This document shows positions 5,860 through 9,353 of a stretch of DNA of 9,353 nucleotides, piece after piece. The notes under the pieces are model-generated. The model was not told the origin of the DNA. It did not search any database and saw only the letters and a program-made list of their open reading frames with translations. Where the stretch lies: the NCBI GenBank assembly GCA_964388615.1, contig CAYMBG010000102.1:1-9353 (forward strand), in the 5' to 3' direction. The first letter of the stretch is position 1. Each line of letters begins with the position of its first letter. The DNA comes from SLLW01 sp964388615. Lineage in GTDB: Bacteria > Bacteroidota > Rhodothermia > Balneolales > Natronogracilivirgulaceae. The translations under genes were made by a program, and so were the position numbers.

Positions 5860-7773
5860 ATGGAATATTCCTCTTCTGCTCAAAACCCGGAAAATCTCCG
5901 GACGTTTACCAAGTATTTGATTAGAGACATGAAAGCACTCGAGCAGATGCTTGCTAATAATATGTTCGAACGCGATACCATCCGTATCGGAGCGGAACAG
6001 GAGCTTTTTTTGATTGACCGGGCCAGTCGTCCACATCCTGTAAACACCCAGGTGCTGGAAGAACTTGATGATGAGCATTTCACACATGAACTCGCACGGT
6101 TCAATCTTGAATTTAATCTTGATCCTTTATCATTTGACGGGCGTTGTCTGAAAAAGCTTGAAAACCAGCTAAACTCACACCTTAAAAAAAGCCGGGAGGC
6201 TGCTGAAAAACAAAAAGGAGAAATTTTGATGACAGGCTCGCTGACCACCATCAAAAAATCGGATCTCGGCCTCGAAAATCTTACCCCTTTGCCGCGTTAT
6301 TACATGTTAAATGATGCCCTGAACCGGGTCCGCGGTGCCGAACATGAATTGAAAATTAAAGGAGCTGATGAACTACATGTGAAGCATGACTCCGTTATGT
6401 TGGAATCATGCAACACCAGCTTTCAAATCCATTTTCAGGTTTCCCAGGAAAACTTCGCCAGACTTCACAATATTGCACAGCTCGTAACAGCACCCACATT
6501 GGCTGCTGCTGCCAATTCTCCGTTTTTATTTGGAAAACAACTTCTTCATGAAACCCGTATAGCGGTTTTCCAACAATCAATTGACAATCGAAAAGCAGAA
6601 GATTTTGTCAATGAACGCAAGCCTCGTGTTCAATTTGGATCCGACTGGATCCACCACTCTGTGATGGAAATATTCCAGGAGGATATCGCACGCTTTCGGG
6701 TGCTCTTTGCCATAGACAACATAGAAAACCCATTCGATGCACTAAATGCCGGAAAAGTTCCCAAGCTGGAAGCATTGCAGCTATTCAATGGGACCATCTA
6801 CCGTTGGAATCGTCCCTGTTATGGGATCACCGATGGCAAACCTCACCTGCGTATTGAAAGCCGGGTATTACCATCAGGACCTACGGTTGTCGATGAAGTG
6901 GCCAATGCCGCATTCTGGCTGGGTCTGCTCGCAGGAGTATCCTCCCGCTATGAAGATATCACCAAACTTATCTCTTTTAAAGAAGTAGAGAATAACTTCC
7001 TGAGTACGGCCCGTCAGGGACTACTCTCTCAAATTAAGTGGATTGACGGTAACAGTTATCCGGTGCAAGAGCTTATTCTCAATGAACTGCTCCCTCTGGC
7101 TAAAGAAGGGTTAGCCTTGCACAATATTGAAGCAAAAGATATCGATTATTACCTGGGTATCATCCATGATCGTACCCAAAAAGGGCAGAATGGAGCTATC
7201 TGGCAACTGGATTCCTACCACCACCTTGATGACATCTGGAGTCGCAATGAGAAAATGACGGCGATCGCTGATGCTACACTGAAGCACCAAAAAATCGGAA
7301 AACCGGTACATACATGGCCAAGAGCCACGGTACTTCGGAAAAATCGATGGGAAAAAGCATTTGCTACAGTGGGACAGTTTATGACCACTGACATTTTTAC
7401 CTTAAACGAAGATGATATTATTGATCTGGCAGCCAATGTTATGGAATGGCAACGAATTCGTCATATTCCGGTGGAAAACAATCAACATCAATTAGTAGGG
7501 ATTGTTACTTATCGCTCCATGATCAGTACGCTTAATAACATCATTGCCAAAAATCAGGATCATACCAATGTCTCGGTAAGCGACATCATGGACAAAGAGG
7601 TGGTCACAGCAACTCCGGAAACCAGCTCTATTGAAGCAATTGAGCTCATGCAAAACAATGATACCTCCAGTCTTCCTATCGTTGAAAATGAAAAACTTGT
7701 CGGTATTGTAACCGAATATGATTTTACCAGAATTGCCTGGGAATTGCTAAAAGACCGGCTGAAAAAACGCTGA
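5860..7773 (+). CDS. family-2 glutamate-cysteine ligase-like enzyme fused to two CBS domains
   Basis: A 637-residue cytoplasmic protein. The N-terminal part (about 35-440) resembles GCS2, the glutamate-cysteine ligase/YbdK carboxylate-amine ligase fold. GAEQEL lies at 44-49 (the family's G-x-E-x-E), ESCNTSFQIHF at 182-192, and RIESRVLPSGPT at 331-342. These enzymes join an amino group to glutamate's gamma-carboxylate using ATP; gamma-glutamylcysteine is the expected but unproven product. The C-terminus holds a CBS pair: about 504-560 (FMTTDIFTLNEDD, IRHIPV, LVGIVTYRSMIS) and about 572-634 (SDIMDKEVVTATPE, SLPIVENEKLVGIVTEYDF). CBS pairs usually bind AMP, ATP or SAM, so nucleotide control of thiol synthesis is a reasonable inference. 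Ordinary GCS2 proteins are about 370-450 residues, so the fusion explains the length. I chose ATG 5860; a GTG at 5854 would add two residues. No glutathione synthetase gene is in the window. It follows a tandem USP gene. Confidence 0.88.
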   Translation: MEYSSSAQNPENLRTFTKYLIRDMKALEQMLANNMFERDTIRIGAEQELFLIDRASRPHPVNTQVLEELDDEHFTHELARFNLEFNLDPLSFDGRCLKKLENQLNSHLKKSREAAEKQKGEILMTGSLTTIKKSDLGLENLTPLPRYYMLNDALNRVRGAEHELKIKGADELHVKHDSVMLESCNTSFQIHFQVSQENFARLHNIAQLVTAPTLAAAANSPFLFGKQLLHETRIAVFQQSIDNRKAEDFVNERKPRVQFGSDWIHHSVMEIFQEDIARFRVLFAIDNIENPFDALNAGKVPKLEALQLFNGTIYRWNRPCYGITDGKPHLRIESRVLPSGPTVVDEVANAAFWLGLLAGVSSRYEDITKLISFKEVENNFLSTARQGLLSQIKWIDGNSYPVQELILNELLPLAKEGLALHNIEAKDIDYYLGIIHDRTQKGQNGAIWQLDSYHHLDDIWSRNEKMTAIADATLKHQKIGKPVHTWPRATVLRKNRWEKAFATVGQFMTTDIFTLNEDDIIDLAANVMEWQRIRHIPVENNQHQLVGIVTYRSMISTLNNIIAKNQDHTNVSVSDIMDKEVVTATPETSSIEAIELMQNNDTSSLPIVENEKLVGIVTEYDFTRIAWELLKDRLKKR

Positions 7774-7789
7774 ACCTGCCGTTTTTTTT
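7762..7789 (+). terminator. AT-rich terminator-like stem containing the ligase stop codon
   Basis: AAAAAACG (7762-7769) pairs perfectly with CGTTTTTT (7780-7787) across a ten-base loop, and the T run continues to 7789. The TGA stop of the ligase gene (7771-7773) sits in the loop. An A-tract/T-tract stem with only two G-C pairs is a weak but plausible terminator. Confidence 0.35.
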
Positions 7790-7790
7790 C

Positions 7791-7822
7791 AAATTTTCTT
7801 TATCTTTACGAAAAGAAAATTT
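7791..7822 (+). promoter_or_regulatory. inverted repeat and possible promoter before queD
   Basis: AAATTTTCTTT (7791-7801) and AAAGAAAATTT (7812-7822) form a perfect 11-bp inverted repeat around a ten-base centre. Across its left arm and centre lies TATCTTTA (7801-7808), one base short of the Bacteroidota -7 consensus TAnnTTTG, although no TTTG-type -33 box stands at the right distance. It ends four bases before the queD start. It could be an operator overlapping the promoter, or a leader hairpin. It is not a recognisable preQ1 riboswitch. Confidence 0.38.
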
Positions 7823-7826
7823 AAGT

Positions 7827-8192
7827 ATGATGGAGATTTACAAAGAATTTCAGTTTGAGGCCGCTCACTATTTACCTCATCTACCCGAAACCCATAAATG
7901 CAGAAGACTTCATGGCCATTCCTATCGCGTGCGGCTATACGTAGCTGCCCCTGCCGATGAGAAGCTGGGTTGGGTTATGGATTTTGCAGATATCAAAAAG
8001 GCGTTCTCTCCGATTTACAACCAACTTGACCACTATCTGCTCAACGACATAGAAGGATTGGATAATCCTACCAGTGAAAATCTGGCAAAGTGGATCTGGG
8101 AAAAAACGAAACCCTTACTCCCGGAGTTGGCACGGGTTGAAATAAAAGAAACCTGCACAACCGGTTGTATCTACACAGGTAATGAAACCTGA
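7827..8192 (+). CDS. queD: 6-carboxy-5,6,7,8-tetrahydropterin synthase
   Basis: A 121-residue T-fold enzyme that turns 7,8-dihydroneopterin triphosphate into 6-carboxytetrahydropterin, the second step toward preQ0 and queuosine in tRNA. It follows E. coli QueD closely from end to end and has the same length. Zinc ligands are H14 (FEAAHYLPH) and H29/H31 (RRLHGHS); the catalytic cysteine is C25 in HKCRRLHGH. WVMDFADIK, LDHYLLND (with H69) and NPTSENLAKWIWE come next, and KETCTTGCIYTG closes the protein. These favour QueD over eukaryotic-type PTPS. The first of two adjacent ATG codons is used; nothing decides between them. No queC, queE or queF is in the window, so the pathway genes must be elsewhere. 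The stop codon lies in the foot of a terminator-like hairpin. Confidence 0.96.
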   Translation: MMEIYKEFQFEAAHYLPHLPETHKCRRLHGHSYRVRLYVAAPADEKLGWVMDFADIKKAFSPIYNQLDHYLLNDIEGLDNPTSENLAKWIWEKTKPLLPELARVEIKETCTTGCIYTGNET

Positions 8193-8220
8193 TTCCGGTT
8201 ATTCCGGAATTCCCATTTTT
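8191..8220 (+). terminator. probable queD terminator
   Basis: ATTCCGG (8192-8198) pairs with CCGGAAT (8204-8210) across a TTATT loop, with a G-U pair extending it at 8191/8211, and five T follow at 8216-8220 after a four-base spacer. The foot of the stem includes the last two bases of the queD TGA. The spacer before the T tract weakens it. Confidence 0.45.
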
Positions 8221-8250
8221 CCGTATATAATCTTAACAAAAGATCATATC

Positions 8251-8283
8251 AAAAAAGGCACCAGTCAAGGTGCCAGCCTTTTG
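8251..8283 (-). terminator. convergent terminator covering the pdxH stop codon
   Basis: GGCACC (8257-8262) and GGTGCC (8269-8274) pair perfectly across a six-base loop. On the minus strand the stem is followed by six T (A at 8251-8256), a clear rho-independent terminator for pdxH, and its TGA stop (8265-8267) lies in the loop. On the plus strand, AGCCTTTT follows, so it may also give some backup termination for queD. Confidence 0.8.
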
Positions 8284-8972
8284 TTATACCACGCATTATT
8301 TTCCCCTTTTTTATACACAATGCGGTCATGTAAACGGTTTATTCTACCCTGCCAAAATTCAATGTGTTCAGGTTTAACGATATATCCCCCCCATGAATCC
8401 GGCCGGTGTATCTTTTCGTTATTAAATTTTTCATGCAGCTCCTCAACCCTATTCTCCAATTCTGCACGAGAAGACACAACCTGACTTTGAGGCGAGGCCA
8501 TAGCACTGATCCGACTTGAAAGCGGCCTGCTGTTAAAGTAGTCATCGGATTGTTTAGCAGGTACTTTTTCCGCCTTGCCTTCAATACAAACCTGCCGTAC
8601 CAATTCCGGCCAAATAAAGGTCAGCGCTACTTGTGAGTTTTGATTAATATGTTCAGCTTTCCTGCTTCCGTAATTTGTATAAAAAACAAATCCATTTTCA
8701 TCAAAATCTTTCAATAATACCGTTCTTGCCGCGGGATTCCCAAGTTTATCGGCAGTGGAAAGGATCATGGCATTGGGATCGTCCTTGATGGACGATACCG
8801 CCTCTGAAAACCATGCATCAAACTGTTTAATGGGATCAGGATCTACATTCTGCTCATCGAGTGGCTTGCCCTGATATTCACGTCGCATCATCGCGATGGA
8901 CTGACGAGCAAATCGGGTAGGTTTTCGAACCTCATCCCAGGCCGGGAGCCATTTTTTTATAAATCTGTACAC
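8265..8972 (-). CDS. pdxH: pyridoxamine/pyridoxine 5'-phosphate oxidase
   Basis: An FMN enzyme that oxidises pyridoxamine or pyridoxine 5'-phosphate to pyridoxal 5'-phosphate, the last step of vitamin B6 synthesis or salvage. In order it has RREYQGKPLDE, DPIKQFDAWF, the FMN-site stretch RTVLLKDFDENGFVFYTN, SRKAEHI, SRPLSSRISAMASPQSQVV and the C-terminal RINRLHDRIVY plus WYNKRLAP. NRLHDR supplies the substrate-binding Arg and His. The longest frame starts with GTG at 8972 (235 residues). An internal ATG at 8891 would give 208, close to the usual 208-218. However, QSIAMMRREY lines up with QQIAHLRREY of E. coli PdxH, so homology seems to extend a few residues before that ATG and may favour the longer form. 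No ribosome site settles it. It faces queD tail to tail and ends inside a terminator hairpin; upstream on the same strand is the BCCT remnant. Confidence 0.95.
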   Translation of the reverse strand: MYRFIKKWLPAWDEVRKPTRFARQSIAMMRREYQGKPLDEQNVDPDPIKQFDAWFSEAVSSIKDDPNAMILSTADKLGNPAARTVLLKDFDENGFVFYTNYGSRKAEHINQNSQVALTFIWPELVRQVCIEGKAEKVPAKQSDDYFNSRPLSSRISAMASPQSQVVSSRAELENRVEELHEKFNNEKIHRPDSWGGYIVKPEHIEFWQGRINRLHDRIVYKKGENNAWYNKRLAP

Positions 8973-9020
8973 ATCAAATAATGAGAGTTGAAAAGTAGTT
9001 ATTATACCCTAACATTCGCT

Positions 9021-9260
9021 TTATGGCAACATGTCGGATGTCAGCAGAAAGAGACTGCTACGAAAGATAATGAAATGTCCCCCAATAAAAATGGCGACAG
9101 GCAACATGTAAAACCATCCAAAATTTCCAACTATAAAAATTTGGACATTATCAAATACAACACCTGTCCCATCAGGGAAGAAAACTCCAAAAAAAAGAAA
9201 AGCTGAAGAACAGCACACCTTTCCTGTATAGGTGAAGATCAACACACGCTCTTCGCACAT
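9021..9260 (-). pseudogene. truncated BCCT-family betaine/choline transporter
   Basis: A 79-residue minus-strand frame. From about residue 20 to 66 it reads like the first two membrane helices of a BCCT secondary transporter: LFFGVFFPDG (22-31), VVFDNVQIFIVGNFGWFY (34-51), then a second helix MLPVAIFIGGHFIIF (52-66). NFGWFY after a VFxxVQ segment is a family hallmark. Full BCCT proteins run about 500-700 residues, but here the match stops at F66 and the frame ends 13 residues later. I found no continuation in any frame between 9020 and pdxH. The start is also irregular, since MCEERVLIF lacks a normal lead-in. The gene appears to be a 5' fragment left by deletion. It would have imported glycine betaine or a similar osmolyte. 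It lies 37 bases after the end of a ProW-like tail on the same strand, which supports an osmoprotectant locus. Confidence 0.72.
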
Positions 9261-9297
9261 ATTACTTTACAAATAGCAATATTGATCATGCGAAAAA

Positions 9298-9353
9298 TTA
9301 TTTCTTTTGTTGACCAAAACCTGCTGTAATACGATCAAGTATAATAGCCATGA
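9298..9353 (-). CDS. C-terminal tail of a ProW/OpuAB-like glycine-betaine ABC permease
   Basis: On the minus strand a frame enters from the right edge and ends with TAA at 9298-9300. The visible end reads MAIILDRITAGFGQQKK. It resembles the end of the last helix of ProW/OpuAB permeases, where E. coli ProW has LAIILDRLTQAVG. The permease forms the membrane channel of a betaine/proline ABC importer. Only 17 full codons are visible, so the call rests on a short match plus the neighbouring BCCT remnant, another betaine-type transporter. The M is probably internal. An alternative is that this is an unrelated tail or a chance frame. Confidence 0.5.
   Translation of the reverse strand, partial: MAIILDRITAGFGQQKK

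Noticed and set aside
7774..7826. preQ1 riboswitch upstream of queD
   Set aside because: The 53-base spacer is AT-rich and shows neither the stem nor the A-rich tail of known preQ1 aptamers.
8988..9206. Plus-strand frame of 72 codons ending in a lysine run, with a GC-Q-Q-K segment like a lipoprotein
   Set aside because: It starts at TTG, the residue three before the cysteine is His, which does not fit a lipobox, and the opposite strand has a recognisable BCCT sequence over most of the same bases.

Overview
The window reads like a chromosomal segment of a Bacteroidota-type bacterium, most likely of the Balneolota/Rhodothermota branch. This is inferred from three things: a TonB with a very acidic, proline-rich periplasmic stretch, an MBL protein next to a two-gene YeeE/YedE transporter, and traces of osmoprotectant uptake genes that suggest a salt-adapted lifestyle. 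No rRNA, tRNA, CRISPR array or insertion sequence was found. The window carries an assembly gap of 100 N at 4326-4425.

Left part (1-1897, all minus strand): a sulfur operon transcribed right to left. It holds two half-size YeeE/YedE (TsuA/PmpAB-like) membrane proteins, then an ETHE1/CstB-type metallo-beta-lactamase-fold protein that runs off the left edge. Together they suggest uptake of thiosulfate or another reduced sulfur compound and processing of persulfide sulfur. Next (2149-2888, minus) is a stand-alone tonB with a clear intrinsic terminator. Upstream of it, at 3045-3125, lies a broken duplicate of the tonB membrane-anchor region.

Middle (3559-7773, plus): hemN (oxygen-independent coproporphyrinogen III dehydrogenase, interrupted by the gap), a tandem universal stress protein, and a family-2 glutamate-cysteine ligase fused to two CBS domains. 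USP and CBS domains often bind adenine nucleotides, so the last two look like a stress- or energy-responsive thiol module.

Right part: queD (7-deazaguanine/queuosine pathway, plus) converges on pdxH (pyridoxal-phosphate synthesis, minus) across one or two hairpin terminators. The last 330 bases hold a truncated BCCT-type betaine transporter (minus) and, at the right edge, what looks like the C-terminal tail of a ProW/OpuAB-type glycine-betaine ABC permease. This suggests the edge of a decaying osmoprotectant-uptake locus.

Most genes belong to well-known families. The less ordinary points are the ligase-CBS fusion beside a tandem USP, the partial tonB duplication with a 41-nt perfect tract, the BCCT remnant, the interrupted palindrome upstream of hemN, and the habit of placing stop codons inside terminator-like hairpins.
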